Shown one piece after another: positions 43,664 to 54,200 of a DNA stretch of 64,000 bases. The notes under the pieces were generated by a model, which saw only the letters and a program-made list of their open reading frames with translations, was not told the origin of the DNA and ran no database searches. Numbering within the stretch: position 1 is the stretch's first letter; the number at the start of each line of letters is the position of its first letter. Source of the stretch: Phocaeicola massiliensis B84634 = Timone 84634 = DSM 17679 = JCM 13223. Lineage in GTDB: Bacteria; Bacteroidota; Bacteroidia; Bacteroidales; Bacteroidaceae. Position numbers and translations under genes: made by a program. The stretch is from contig NZ_KB905472.1 in the NCBI RefSeq assembly GCF_000382445.1, positions 2,280,602 to 2,344,601 on the forward strand, written 5' to 3'.

Positions 43664-43717
43664 ACACGGATTTTACGGACATAAGGAGCCGAGCTCTTGA
43701 ATCCGTAAAATCCGTGT
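43664..43717. repeat. CACGGATTTT-type inverted repeat, first copy
   Basis: Perfect 16-bp arms ACACGGATTTTACGGA (43664-43679) and TCCGTAAAATCCGTGT (43702-43717) with a 22-nt loop, between the convergent GH20 and Spy-like genes. A related element lies at 62888-62986. Confidence 0.8.
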
Positions 43718-43740
43718 TGTTTATTCGTGAAGAGCAGGAA

Positions 43741-44229
43741 TTATCTCCTGCTGTTACTATTATTATTCTTCTTCATTCCTTGTCTTTTACCCATCTCCTT
43801 TCTCATTTTATCTCCGATTCTTTTTTCCATATTATACATTTTCTGTATTTGTTTCGGTGATAGGAATTTACGGAATTCATTATAATATTTCTCACGAATA
43901 TCCAGCATCTTGCGGCTCTGAGCAAAACGAGCCTTTATTACTTGTTCTACTTCTGCATCCGTAAGCGTAGAACGAGGAGCACGCGGATTCATATCGCGGA
44001 CAGCACGCATTTCTTCCATATATTTGGTGTATACAGGTTTAAACTTAGCAGTCTCCGCATCATCCAATGCCAGTGCATTTATGAGCTGATTACATTGCAT
44101 TTTCTGCATCTGTTCCTGACCGAACTGCTTTCTGTCCATCTTTCCTTCTTTTTTACCTTGTGCAAATATTGCCATTTGACTACCCATAAAGAGAGCTACC
44201 AACACCATAAAAAACTTTTTTGTCTTCAT
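43741..44229 (-). CDS. Spy/CpxP-like periplasmic protein (DUF4890-like)
   Basis: 162 residues. A signal peptide (MKTKKFFMVLVALFMGSQMAIFAQ) and a basic, almost wholly helical mature part with Met-rich patches, a conserved-looking LINALALDDAETAKFKPVYTKYMEEM and LSPKQIQKMYNMEKR. The pattern (helix, LDDAETAKF..., LSPxQ) matches the LTXXQ-type Spy/CpxP chaperones. It is the last gene after an ECF sigma and an anti-sigma-like gene, so it may be an envelope-stress output of that sigma. The tail has an Asn/Ser repeat (NNNSNSRR). Confidence 0.7.
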   Translation of the reverse strand: MKTKKFFMVLVALFMGSQMAIFAQGKKEGKMDRKQFGQEQMQKMQCNQLINALALDDAETAKFKPVYTKYMEEMRAVRDMNPRAPRSTLTDAEVEQVIKARFAQSRKMLDIREKYYNEFRKFLSPKQIQKMYNMEKRIGDKMRKEMGKRQGMKKNNNSNSRR

Positions 44230-44254
44230 AATCTATTACTTTTTAAATAAATAA

Positions 44255-44617
44255 TTAATTCATAAATATGTCATACTCTGATAATTCCACCCATTCCTCT
44301 AACTCATCATCCGGCATTTCGGCTATAAAATTATCCATTGCATCCGAATATGAGTAGTCAATACCGGTTGCCACAAGTAAAGAGTTGGAAGATACTTGTT
44401 CCGCTTCCGGAGTACCGGCAGGAAAGAAAACCAATCCCAACACCATCGCTGCCGCTGCCAGTGTTGCCGCAATCACCAACCTCATCCGAAGTTGTTTTTT
44501 ATGTTTTTCCACTTTCGTACGTGCCGATACCTGTTCCTGCATCCGGTCAAAGAAACCATCCGGTGTACGATAAGGCATCTGCTTTCCTATGTTTTTAAAA
44601 TCAAATTCTTTCTCCAT
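44255..44617 (-). CDS. Probable anti-sigma factor (single-pass)
   Basis: 120 residues. A charged N-terminal part (RTPDGFFDRMQEQVSARTKVEKHKKQL) leads to one membrane helix (RLVIAATLAAAAMVLGLVFF, about 46-65) and a short acidic outside tail (AEMPDDELEEWVELSEYDIF). It lies 7 bp after the ECF sigma gene and 25 bp before the Spy-like gene. There is no zinc motif. Anti-sigma activity is inferred from position and topology. Confidence 0.6.
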   Translation of the reverse strand: MEKEFDFKNIGKQMPYRTPDGFFDRMQEQVSARTKVEKHKKQLRMRLVIAATLAAAAMVLGLVFFPAGTPEAEQVSSNSLLVATGIDYSYSDAMDNFIAEMPDDELEEWVELSEYDIFMN

Positions 44618-44624
44618 TCTATCC

Positions 44625-45161
44625 TTAATTATTAGTCATATATTCTTTTATTTTCTCTTTGGCATAATGATAATTCACCTTCAACGTTTCCGCCCGCGTA
44701 TCGGTTATCCGGCTAATTTCCTCATAATCCAATTCATCATAGTAACGCAGGTTAAACACGATACGTTGTTTTTCAGGTAACGAAAGAATGGCTTGTTGAA
44801 ATTTCACTGCCATTGCATTATCGTAATCCACATAGTCGGATGCCATCAATTTATTCATTAATTCCTCTTGCACTTCCTCGGCAGAAACAGCCTGCTCTTT
44901 TCGGCTGTTCAAGAAACGGAGACATTCATTGGTTGCAATCCGATACATCCATGTGCCCAGCGAGCTCTCTTCCCTAAACCGGTCAAGGTGACGAAAGACA
45001 CGGATAAATACTTCTTGCAGTATATCCTCCGCATCTTCGTGGGAAACCACCAAGCGTCGGATGTGCCAATATATAGGTTGCTGAAAATTCTCCATCAGCA
45101 ATTTGAATCCATGTTCCTTATCAGAAGCGCAAGCTTCCCGGATTTTATCTTCATTTATCAT
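44625..45161 (-). CDS. ECF sigma factor (first of two)
   Basis: 178 residues from the ATG at 45161 (MINEDKIREACASDKEHG); an upstream extension to 45266 looks non-coding. Region 2 (EDAEDILQEVFIRVFRHLDRF, SSLGTWMYRIATNECL) and region 4 (LSLPEKQRIVFNLRYYDELDYEEISRITDTRAETLKVNYHYA) are clear. It is co-transcribed with an anti-sigma-like and a Spy-like gene, which suggests control by periplasmic protein stress. It is unlike the FecR-linked sigma at 55908-56483. Confidence 0.92.
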   Translation of the reverse strand: MINEDKIREACASDKEHGFKLLMENFQQPIYWHIRRLVVSHEDAEDILQEVFIRVFRHLDRFREESSLGTWMYRIATNECLRFLNSRKEQAVSAEEVQEELMNKLMASDYVDYDNAMAVKFQQAILSLPEKQRIVFNLRYYDELDYEEISRITDTRAETLKVNYHYAKEKIKEYMTNN

Positions 45162-45337
45162 CTGTTTCTTGCAATGTTTATCAGTTAGAACCTTTAAAAG
45201 TAACGAAGTTAAATGTGCAACGGTGGATTTTACATTAATTAAATATCCGAGGCGCATTTCTTCCAAACAATAACAATTGTAGGGAAATCCCTATAATCAA
45301 ATAGGGAAAAGAACCCAATCATATCGAATTCCCTGCC

Positions 45338-45345
45338 TATCTTTG
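45338..45345 (+). promoter_or_regulatory. -7 box for the BamE/DUF4476 lipoprotein
   Basis: TATCTTTG, 24 bp before the ATG at 45369; two AGGGAAA motifs lie upstream. No TTTG at -33. Confidence 0.5.
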
Positions 45346-45368
45346 CCTACACATAAAAACAACATTAT

Positions 45369-46046
45369 ATGAAAAGAGTAAAAGAAACACTAGCCGTTTT
45401 ATTTTTAAGCCTTGTTCTCGGAAGTTGCGGGAGCTTAATGGACAATAACATATTACTATCCATTCACAAAGGTATGACACAGGAAGAAGTGACCAAACTG
45501 CTGGGACGCCCCGACTATCGCCGGTTCGACGAACAAGGAGAGCAATGGGAATACAGGAAAGGAGGAGGAATAGGACACTATGGAACCACTATCCTGATTG
45601 ATTTCAAGAACAACCTGGTAAGCAATTTGGATTCTTTTGAGAGTGTCCCCACTCCTCCTGCGGTGGCAGTATGTCCTCCCGCACAGGTGGAATCTACGGT
45701 TGTTGCTCCTCGTCCGCCACATCACAACGGACACCGTCCTAATTATCCCCAAATAACGAGTGACAATGATTTCCAACAATTATACAATAAGATAAAACAG
45801 AAACCTTTCAAAGATGAACAATTGGATATATTGTCATTAGCCGCCGGACACCGTTGGTTCAGCTGCCAACAATGTGTCAGACTCATGTCTATCTATACCT
45901 TCGACGATGATAAACTGAAAGTACTGCAAATACTGGCAACCCGCATTGCAGACAAAGAGAATTATGATAAGATTATCAACTCACTTGACTTTCTATCCAG
46001 TGAAGACAAAGCCAAAGAAATGCTTGGCATTCCCAAAAAACGATAA
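45369..46046 (+). CDS. BamE/SmpA-like - DUF4476 lipoprotein
   Basis: 225 residues. A lipobox (SLVLGSC, Cys about 20) is followed by a BamE/SmpA-like domain (IHKGMTQEEVTKLLGRPDYRRFDEQGEQWEY, about 33-85), a Pro-rich linker (PTPPAVAVCPPAQ...) and a DUF4476 domain (about 130-220; DNDFQQLYNKIKQKPFKDEQLDILSLAAGHRWFSCQQCVRLMS). It is probably anchored in the outer membrane. Convergent with the sulfatase gene, with a shared terminator. Confidence 0.8.
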   Translation: MKRVKETLAVLFLSLVLGSCGSLMDNNILLSIHKGMTQEEVTKLLGRPDYRRFDEQGEQWEYRKGGGIGHYGTTILIDFKNNLVSNLDSFESVPTPPAVAVCPPAQVESTVVAPRPPHHNGHRPNYPQITSDNDFQQLYNKIKQKPFKDEQLDILSLAAGHRWFSCQQCVRLMSIYTFDDDKLKVLQILATRIADKENYDKIINSLDFLSSEDKAKEMLGIPKKR

Positions 46047-46075
46047 TCATTTTCTTCACTCGTATATAAAAAAGT

Positions 46076-46116
46076 CCTGCCATAACCTACTTAAAACAAA
46101 TAGTAGCTATGGCAGG
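46076..46116. terminator. Bidirectional terminator
   Basis: CCTGCCATA / TATGGCAGG (46076-46084 / 46108-46116), with an inner CTACT / AGTAG stem, between convergent genes and preceded by an A-run. Confidence 0.75.
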
Positions 46117-46161
46117 CATTCTTCTGAAAAGGCAAAGGGAATATGCCCTATTCATCAAAAA

Positions 46162-47592
46162 TTACTTTATGCCCTGATAATACGGATTAGGTTCGGTAGG
46201 AACAGGCGCATGTGTATCATCAATCCACTTCATAAGCTTGTTATAAAGTTCTTCCTTTTTTTGAGGATTAAGTCCTGCCATATTCCTTGTCTCTCCCAAA
46301 TCTTCTTTCAGGTTATACAATTCCATTGACTTATCCTCGTAATTATAAATTAATTTCCAATCACCCGAACGAATACTTGAATAAGGTCGCGCTCTGAAAT
46401 CCTTACCGCCATTGAGATACGATTCCAGATATGCCGGAAAATGCCAAAATAAATCCCGTTCTGTCTCCTTATTTTTCACAACCTCAAAGATATCTCTTCC
46501 ATCCGGATTTCCCGATGTTTCTCCTTTGGCAAGATGAACAAAAGTAGGATAGAAATCTACTCCGATGACCGGAACAGAAGTGCGTGTGCCTGCCGGTATT
46601 TTCCCGGGCCATTTGATAATCAAAGGAACACGCGAACCTCCCTCGTATGGCGTCCCCTTCCCGCCGTGAAGAGGATAATTATCAGTCACCGGTTCGGAAC
46701 CGCCATTGTCGGAATAGAATATAATAATGGTATTCTCTTCTATTCCCATCTCTTGAATGGCACGACATATCTTTCCTACTCCATCATCCAATTTCTCAAT
46801 CATCGCAGCATATACAGGATTAGTATGGTACTTTCCTACAGGTTTATTCTTGTATTTATCAACGACCGATGCAGGAGCCTGCAAAGCCGTATGAACCGCG
46901 TGGTGAGAGAGATGAAGAAAGAACGGAGCATCTTTGTGGGATTTTATAAAAGAAACAGCCTCATCCGTCAAGCGGTCGGTAAGGTATTCTCCCGGTGTTC
47001 CTTTCTCCAATCCCAAATGGCATTTACTTTTATCGGGCAGACAATAAGGATAAAAATAAGAATAAGGCGAGCCGGCCCGGTTTCCTCCTACATTCCAAAT
47101 GAATCCTTGAGAAAGAGGGCCTGTTCCGTCTGCGTCATCTCCCAAATGCCACTTTCCGATATGCCCACACCGGTATCCCTGTTGCCGTAGCGCTTCAGCC
47201 ATCGTCACAAAATCGGCACGGACATCATCCGTATTGGCGATTGGAATCAATTTTCTCAGCCTACGGTCACCCCGGTCGGGAGGACTAACGGTATATACAC
47301 CGTGACGGGGTGTGTACATGCCTGTCATCATGCAAGCCCGGCTGGGTGCAGAATTTGCTGCAGCAGCATAGGCGTTATCGAAAAGCAATCCTTCCGCAGC
47401 CAAACGGTCTATATTCGGAGTTTCATAATAGTCACTTCCCATCACTCCCAAATCAGTCCAGCCCAAATCATCTGCAAGAATGAACACGATATTAGGTTTC
47501 GTCAACTTCGTCCTTGGCTCCTTTTGAGCAAATGCAACCAATGGCGTAAAAGATAGCGCACAAAATAAAAATCGGACAGTCCTTTTTTCCAT
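46162..47592 (-). CDS. Sulfatase (S1 family, serine type)
   Basis: 476 residues from the ATG at 47592, with a signal peptide (RFLFCALSFTPLVAFAQ). The alkaline-phosphatase-like fold begins NIVFILADDLGWTD (metal-binding D41, D42). The residue turned into formylglycine is S81 in SAPSR, so activation needs a serine-type (anSME) maturase. Metal site 2 is in IIIFYSDNGG. It removes sulfate from a glycan in the periplasm. It lies 34 bp after the second sulfatase, the last of a susC-susD-sulfatase-sulfatase run. Confidence 0.92.
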   Translation of the reverse strand: MEKRTVRFLFCALSFTPLVAFAQKEPRTKLTKPNIVFILADDLGWTDLGVMGSDYYETPNIDRLAAEGLLFDNAYAAAANSAPSRACMMTGMYTPRHGVYTVSPPDRGDRRLRKLIPIANTDDVRADFVTMAEALRQQGYRCGHIGKWHLGDDADGTGPLSQGFIWNVGGNRAGSPYSYFYPYCLPDKSKCHLGLEKGTPGEYLTDRLTDEAVSFIKSHKDAPFFLHLSHHAVHTALQAPASVVDKYKNKPVGKYHTNPVYAAMIEKLDDGVGKICRAIQEMGIEENTIIIFYSDNGGSEPVTDNYPLHGGKGTPYEGGSRVPLIIKWPGKIPAGTRTSVPVIGVDFYPTFVHLAKGETSGNPDGRDIFEVVKNKETERDLFWHFPAYLESYLNGGKDFRARPYSSIRSGDWKLIYNYEDKSMELYNLKEDLGETRNMAGLNPQKKEELYNKLMKWIDDTHAPVPTEPNPYYQGIK

Positions 47593-47626
47593 TATATTAT
47601 TATTCCCATAAAATCTATACAAACAG

Positions 47627-49141
47627 TTACATCCTAAATTTCTTATTTTCAGCCGGAACGGTAGACTGCTTCATCATTATTTCCATTTTCTTCACTACAT
47701 CAGGGTATTTAGCTGCCACATCATGCTCTTCTTTGATATCATTATCCAAATCAAACAATAACATTTTGGTATTGCCTTTCTTTATATTCTTCAATAGACC
47801 TTTCCATTTTCCCCAACGTATCGCCTTTTCTCCATCCAGATCTGGAAATTCCCAATATAAGAATGCATGTGCTAATTGCTTATCCTTCTCACCTAATAAT
47901 GTAGGTAAGAAACTGATTCCGTCCGTTGGCGGGCATTTCCTCTTTACAATTTCGGCAAATGTAGGCATTATATCCTGAAAAGAACAAATATGATCAGTTT
48001 CAGTATTTGGAGCTATTTTTCCAGGCCATATAAAAATGGCCGGAACCCGTATACCTCCTTCATGCAAAAAACATTTACCCCAACCATACTCTGAATTGAA
48101 TAAACCTCCACTATTAAACCAAGGCGAGTCTGAACCTCCATTAAAAGTCGGACCATTATCAGACGTATAAACAATTAACGTATTGTCATATAGCCCATCC
48201 TTTTTCAATTTGTCTAACAACTTACCAACTTGCTCATCAAAATAGCTAATCATAGCTGCGTAAGTCGCATGAGGATAACGACATGGCAAATATCCCTTTT
48301 CACCGGTATAAGGTTTTTCATCACCAAATTTTTTTACATAATATTGTACCCATCTTTCAGGTGCCTGCAAAGAGACATGTGGCAATGGAGTAGTCCACAT
48401 AACAAAAAAAGGAGAAGTTTTATGTTGATCAACAAAACTAAGCAACCTGTCAAAAATCAGATCATTAGCATATTCTTTTTGCACATATTTATCATAACTG
48501 GCAGAATTATATGGATCAGCACCTGCTTCTAATAACTCTGAATGTGGATTCATTACCCTATTTTTCAAATATATACGTTGATCATTATCATACAAAAACG
48601 GTGGATAGTAAGTATGTGCTTGACGCTGACAATTATATCCGAAAAAACTATCAAACCCTTGCTTGTTAGGAACTCCTTCAGAACCCGGATAACCCAATCC
48701 CCATTTTCCAAAACATCCCGTAACATATCCCGCTTGTTGCAACATTCTTCCCAAAGTCATCGTTCCTGCCTTTAATGGATATTGCCCTTCTAATTCCTTA
48801 TGCACATACATAGAATCATAGTTACTTACAGCTCCTCTCGACGCCATTTCGTCATTTCCACGAATCTGTGAATGCCCCGAATGCATCCCTGTCATCAGCA
48901 CACAACGAGATGCTGCCGAAACAGGAGAACCAGAATAATGTTGAGTGAACTTCATTCCATTCTCCCTTAGTTTATCTATGTTGGGAGTTTCTATTTTCTG
49001 TTGTCCATAACACTGCAAATCTCCATATCCCAAATCATCCATCAATATATAAATAATATTAGGACGTTGAACGACCTTCTGAGCTTGCATTACACTACAC
49101 GAAAATAAGGAGCAAGCTATTATCAGCTTTTCAATATTCAT
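47627..49141 (-). CDS. Sulfatase (S1 family, serine type), second
   Basis: 504 residues with an N-terminal signal (LIIACSLFSCSVMQAQ). It shows NIIYILMDDLGYGDL (D35, D36) and the modification motif SAASR (S75), with Ala instead of Pro at the third position. LIVYTSDNGPTFNGG carries further metal ligands. It differs clearly from the neighbouring sulfatase, so the two should attack different sulfate positions of the same polymer. It is more AT-rich than the first. Confidence 0.92.
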   Translation of the reverse strand: MNIEKLIIACSLFSCSVMQAQKVVQRPNIIYILMDDLGYGDLQCYGQQKIETPNIDKLRENGMKFTQHYSGSPVSAASRCVLMTGMHSGHSQIRGNDEMASRGAVSNYDSMYVHKELEGQYPLKAGTMTLGRMLQQAGYVTGCFGKWGLGYPGSEGVPNKQGFDSFFGYNCQRQAHTYYPPFLYDNDQRIYLKNRVMNPHSELLEAGADPYNSASYDKYVQKEYANDLIFDRLLSFVDQHKTSPFFVMWTTPLPHVSLQAPERWVQYYVKKFGDEKPYTGEKGYLPCRYPHATYAAMISYFDEQVGKLLDKLKKDGLYDNTLIVYTSDNGPTFNGGSDSPWFNSGGLFNSEYGWGKCFLHEGGIRVPAIFIWPGKIAPNTETDHICSFQDIMPTFAEIVKRKCPPTDGISFLPTLLGEKDKQLAHAFLYWEFPDLDGEKAIRWGKWKGLLKNIKKGNTKMLLFDLDNDIKEEHDVAAKYPDVVKKMEIMMKQSTVPAENKKFRM

Positions 49142-49201
49142 ATTATTTTTCTAAAATTTAATTAATCAACAAAACACACATAAAAATGAAACAAAAAAAG
49201 A

Positions 49202-49257
49202 AGACAAGAAAGACCCTCTCGTTTCCTTTTCAAGAAACCAAACAGTCCTTCTTGTCT
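49202..49257. other. Intercistronic hairpin between susD and sulfatase
   Basis: AGACAAGAA / TTCTTGTCT (49202-49210 / 49249-49257) with an inner GTTTC / GAAAC stem, after the susD stop (49283). It may lower transcription of the sulfatases relative to susCD. Confidence 0.6.
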
Positions 49258-49282
49258 CAATTTATCAAAGATAAAACATAAT

Positions 49283-51205
49283 TTACCAACCAGGATTCTG
49301 TTCTAACTCAGGATTCAACAATATTTCAGTTGTCGGAATTTGATATAAATAATATTTTTCCAACCAACCCTTACCTTCTTTCAACGGATCATTAAAGAGG
49401 AATATATTTCCTTCCGTCATGGAACCATTTGTCCCGTCAGAATAGCCCGTAGAGGGATTATACAAAGTCATATTATTTTTCGTTGCATCATCTTTGCTCA
49501 TCCAAATACCTATTGCTGGTTGATTTACAAACCAGGGTGCCATACGCCAACGACGTACATCATAAAAACCAAATCCCTCACCCATTAATTCTATAATACG
49601 TTCACGACGAATCTCCCACAATACTGGGTCAACCATGATACCACTATCATTACCCTTCGGATAATATTTACCTCGCCCCGGATCAAAACTTTCATTTATT
49701 TCTGCTACGACCATCTTAGCAACACCAGCACGATCACGCAATTTATTAATTGTTTTGTCAGCAACACCTTGATCAAAAGCTCCTAGTTCAAACTTGGCTT
49801 CAGCTTCATTCAGCAAAACCTCTTCAATCTTAAAAATAGGCTTATCAGATGTATTCACTGCACCATTATTGAAGTTCTTTTCCCAATTACTCCAATGTTT
49901 CCATACATAATAGCCAGAACGACAAGTTACAAATGCCCCTGTACCCAAACGAGGAATTTCAGAAACAAGAGATCCACCCCAGTTTTGTCCCGGTAAACGT
50001 TTCATACCAACACCTGGATTACTACAACTTGTATTGGCACCCATAATATCAATATATTCACGATCTGCCGGATTATCTGTATACGACCAAGTTTCATAAT
50101 CACCCTTTCCGGATTTAACTTTATAAGGAGGCATAACAGTATGATACAAACGAGGGTCACGATCACGGAATTCAGCATACATATCTTTTTCACCGTGATA
50201 ACCGGATGTTTCATTCATAATAGGCTTTCCATTCTTCATTAAATAAAGATTAACTGTGTTATGGCTCATTTCTACATAATGAGAAGAAGTATGTTCAACA
50301 TGCCCCATGCTATGCTCATTCATATTCTCTACATAAGATTTATAGAAAATAACTCCAGGTATTCCTTCCAAATCGGGACTAATCCACATTTCACCATATC
50401 CGGCGGCAGGTTGGTTGTCTGTTCCTTTATACAATATTGGATAGTCCTTCATTAATAGTTCCGAAACACGTACACATTCCTGAAGATATTTTTCATAATC
50501 ACCCAGTTCATGATATTTTCTCCATGTACCTTCACGCAGAGTAAAACGTGAAAGAGCAGCACGTACACAATCCTGATTGATAGTATTCTTTCCATCTTCT
50601 GAGGTGAAATTACCAATATTCTCTTCTGCCCATTTCAAACGCTCCAAAACTTTATCTGCTACTTCCTTTCTATCCATTCGAGGTCCATAAACTTCAGGAG
50701 AATCTTCTTGTAAAACTTGATCTACCCAAGGTACCGCACCGAAACGATCTATTAATTCCATATACCAATAAGAATGGAAGAAATACCCCACAGCACGCCA
50801 ATGATTTTTTTGTTCTTCTGTCATGCTTGAATCATCAATATGAGAAAGCATAATATTGATACGGCGAATAAATGATTTAAAATCCCAACCATTACCACTT
50901 GCTACATTGGCAACTGTCTGATAAGCAAATTTATTATAACCACTTTCATATTTTTGCTCTAGATAACCGGCGTCTAAATCAGCTTTATAACTTCCATCTT
51001 GTGCATAACTCTTAAAAGAGGTGCGGATGGTATTATTTGTAAACATTTCATAACAAGGCCACATAAAAGCCTTGAAGTTATCGTAGGAATTAAATGCATT
51101 ATCCTCTGTCAAATCTGTCACTGGTGCTTTTTCCAAAAAGCTATCGTTACAACCGGAGAGGCCGATTCCTGCGAGAATAGCTAAACTTATAAATAGTTTT
51201 TTCAT
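49283..51205 (-). CDS. SusD-like surface glycan-binding lipoprotein
   Basis: 640 residues. Signal peptide and lipobox (AGIGLSGC, Cys 19) and the typical start CNDSFLEKAPVTDLTEDNAFNSYDNFKAF. Tetratricopeptide-like helices (VLERLKWAEENIG...) and a C-terminal RERIIELMGEGFGFYDVRRWRMA are the SusD/RagB hallmarks. It caps the SusC channel and captures the glycan at the surface. It sits 22 bp after susC. Confidence 0.95.
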   Translation of the reverse strand: MKKLFISLAILAGIGLSGCNDSFLEKAPVTDLTEDNAFNSYDNFKAFMWPCYEMFTNNTIRTSFKSYAQDGSYKADLDAGYLEQKYESGYNKFAYQTVANVASGNGWDFKSFIRRINIMLSHIDDSSMTEEQKNHWRAVGYFFHSYWYMELIDRFGAVPWVDQVLQEDSPEVYGPRMDRKEVADKVLERLKWAEENIGNFTSEDGKNTINQDCVRAALSRFTLREGTWRKYHELGDYEKYLQECVRVSELLMKDYPILYKGTDNQPAAGYGEMWISPDLEGIPGVIFYKSYVENMNEHSMGHVEHTSSHYVEMSHNTVNLYLMKNGKPIMNETSGYHGEKDMYAEFRDRDPRLYHTVMPPYKVKSGKGDYETWSYTDNPADREYIDIMGANTSCSNPGVGMKRLPGQNWGGSLVSEIPRLGTGAFVTCRSGYYVWKHWSNWEKNFNNGAVNTSDKPIFKIEEVLLNEAEAKFELGAFDQGVADKTINKLRDRAGVAKMVVAEINESFDPGRGKYYPKGNDSGIMVDPVLWEIRRERIIELMGEGFGFYDVRRWRMAPWFVNQPAIGIWMSKDDATKNNMTLYNPSTGYSDGTNGSMTEGNIFLFNDPLKEGKGWLEKYYLYQIPTTEILLNPELEQNPGW

Positions 51206-51227
51206 ATACTCGTACTAATTTTAAGGT

Positions 51228-54200
51228 TTACAATGTTATATTAAGTCCGAAAGATACGGTACGGAATGCTGGGTAATCCCATGATAAAGTTTCCGGATCA
51301 ATACCTTTCGGTAAAGATGAAAATGTTGCCAAATTTTCTATACTAACAAATGCTTTCAATTGTGACAACGCAATTTTTGTAATCCATGCCTTCGGGAATG
51401 TATACGCTAACGTAACATTCTTAATACGGAAATAAGATGCATCCGACAAATACCTGTCTGACTGACGGTAATTAGAACCCTGATTGCCATAATTACCATA
51501 AATACGCGGAAACTCTGCATTAGGATTAGCAGCTGTATAATCTCCGTTCGCAGCATCTACCGGTTGCCAATAGTTACCCAAGTCTTTATACAAAGGAATG
51601 AACTTAAAATCAGAATACATCGGGAATGTCAACGTATTTGCAATCCATGCATCACGTTTTCCCGTTCCCTGCATGAAGACATTCAAATCAAAGCCCTTAT
51701 AATTGGCACCCAAATTAATTCCGTAGAGATAACGTGGAGTTCTGTTACCAATCACTTTACGGTCGCCCGGATTACTGACCGTATTATCACCACTGGAAAT
51801 CATATTGGTTCCACGGTCATCATCCATCAGATTTTTAAACTTCACATCACCCGGACGAGGATTATAACCATCAATACTAGGTACACCCTCTTTCAACTTC
51901 CATGAAGATGTATCGGTAAAATCATCCACGGTATAGAAACCGTCGTATTCATATCCCCAAATTTCTCCTAAATCTTTTCCTTCATAATAGTTCCAGAAGG
52001 TAGAACCATTGCTCAAAGTGCTGGTTAATATGCCGGATTCATTCGAATTATACTTCATAATCTTTGATTGGCTGTCTGACAGGTTAAAACCTACACGATA
52101 ACCAACCTTTCCGATTTGATCACGCCAATTCAAACTCACTTCCCAACCACGAGTACGCATATCTGCCGTATTCTGATAAGGAGCATCAGCCCCTACTACC
52201 CCCGGCAACTGCATACCCGGAGCAAGCATACCGTTGGTATTACGCTGGTACCAGTCAAAAGTACCAGTAAAACGATTATTAAACATAGAAAAATCAAGAC
52301 CGAAATCCAATGTCCCTACTTTTTCCCAAGTAAAATTATTACTTACTAATGAAGGTATAGAAGTAATGGCAGTCACTTGATTACCATCGACTAACCAACC
52401 ATTATATTTATTATTAATACCCATTGTCGGAATAAACGAATAAGCCGGCACATTCTGATTACCAATCATACCATAAGAAGCACGTATTTTTAAAGAGCCT
52501 AACCAATTCTGAGTACTTTCCATGAATTTTTCCTGAGCTATATTCCAACCCAATGAAACGGATGGGAAGAAACCATAACGTGAATCTTTGGGAAATTTAG
52601 AAGAACCGTCATAACGTCCGTTTACTTCTAGTAAATATCTATCCATATAATTATAATTTACTCGGAAAAAGCCACCACGCACAGAATACTCATTATACTT
52701 ATCAGTAGCCTTTAAGGTAGAAGTTCCAGCACCTAACGAAGGGACTTCAACCACTGCTTGTCCATATGAATAAGCTTCCATCGTTTCGCGATAACTTGAT
52801 TCCTGATTAAAACCTACCATTACTTTAAATTTATGATCATCTAAAGCAAAATCATAAGTTCCATATAAATTAATAGAATTGTAATCTGTGTATCTTTTCG
52901 TTTTCTGCAGATAATCATTGGTCGGAGTTATATTTTTACCACCCTGAACGGTTGTATAAGCCACTTTACCTGTATACCAATGATAATCATACATATTCTT
53001 ATCATAAGTATATTCAAAAGCAACTTGAAATCCTTTAAATGGTTTCAAGATAGACTTTAAAAATATACGAGGATTATCATACAATGTTTTAGCCGGATTC
53101 GACCAACGAATCTGATTACTCGGAGTAAAAAATGGCAAACCGTCTGATGCTGCATCCGACATACCCTCCGGCATATTTCCTTCCGGATAAAAAGAAGCCA
53201 AACGTGTTGAGTAGATTGCCCCTAAAGCAGACTTAGGTTCCATATTTTTACTGTGTGCGTAACTGAATGTAGCTTCCTGAGTAAACCATTTGGTAATATC
53301 CGCCGAAATAAATCCACTTACATTCATACGCTCATACTTATCTTTATTAGTGATAAGTACTCCATCGTGTGAAATATAACCAGCAGATAAACGATAACGT
53401 AGTTTATTGGTTCCACCTGTCATAGAAATATTATGTGTCTGCTGGAAACTTGTTTCAAGCATATTCTTTACCAAATCTTTTTCATTCATATAATATATCC
53501 CCCCATCTGCATCTTTATAAATGCCATCACCTACAGTCGGAATAGAAGACGGATTATTACGATATTGTTCCAAATATCCTAACCATTTGGTTACACTTGG
53601 TGAGCCCATTGTCCAAAATTGATCTCCTGCAGCATCTGAATAGGCCTTCAAGTACTCTGTCAAAGGCGCCTGTTCGGGCAAATTCATAGCTGAAGCAAAT
53701 GCAAAATTATTGTTATAATTCAATTGGAAGGTAGTCTCACCTTTCGGGCGTTTGGTTGTTACCAAAATTACACCACCGGCAGCGCGCGCACCATAGATGG
53801 CTCCCGAGGCAGCATCTTTCAATACGGTAATAGTCTCAATGTCTTCTGGATTTATCATATCCAAATCTCCCTCCACATTATCAATCAAAACCAAAGGTTT
53901 AATTGTTGCACCATAAGAGCCATCATCATTTTTAATACCCACCGAATATGCGCCACGAATCTGAAAAGATTTACTCTTTCCGGGAGCATTACCGTTACTG
54001 GAAACCAACAATCCGGGAACAGTTCCCTGCAATGCATCTGCAGCTTTGGAAAGGGGGCGATTAGCAATCACTTCATCCATCTTTACAGAAGCAACAGCAC
54101 CGGTCAGGTTGGCTTTTTTCTGAGAGCCATAACCGACAACAACTACCTCATCCAATGTTTCGGTATCTTCCTGAAGAACAACCTGAACAGTTTTAGCATC

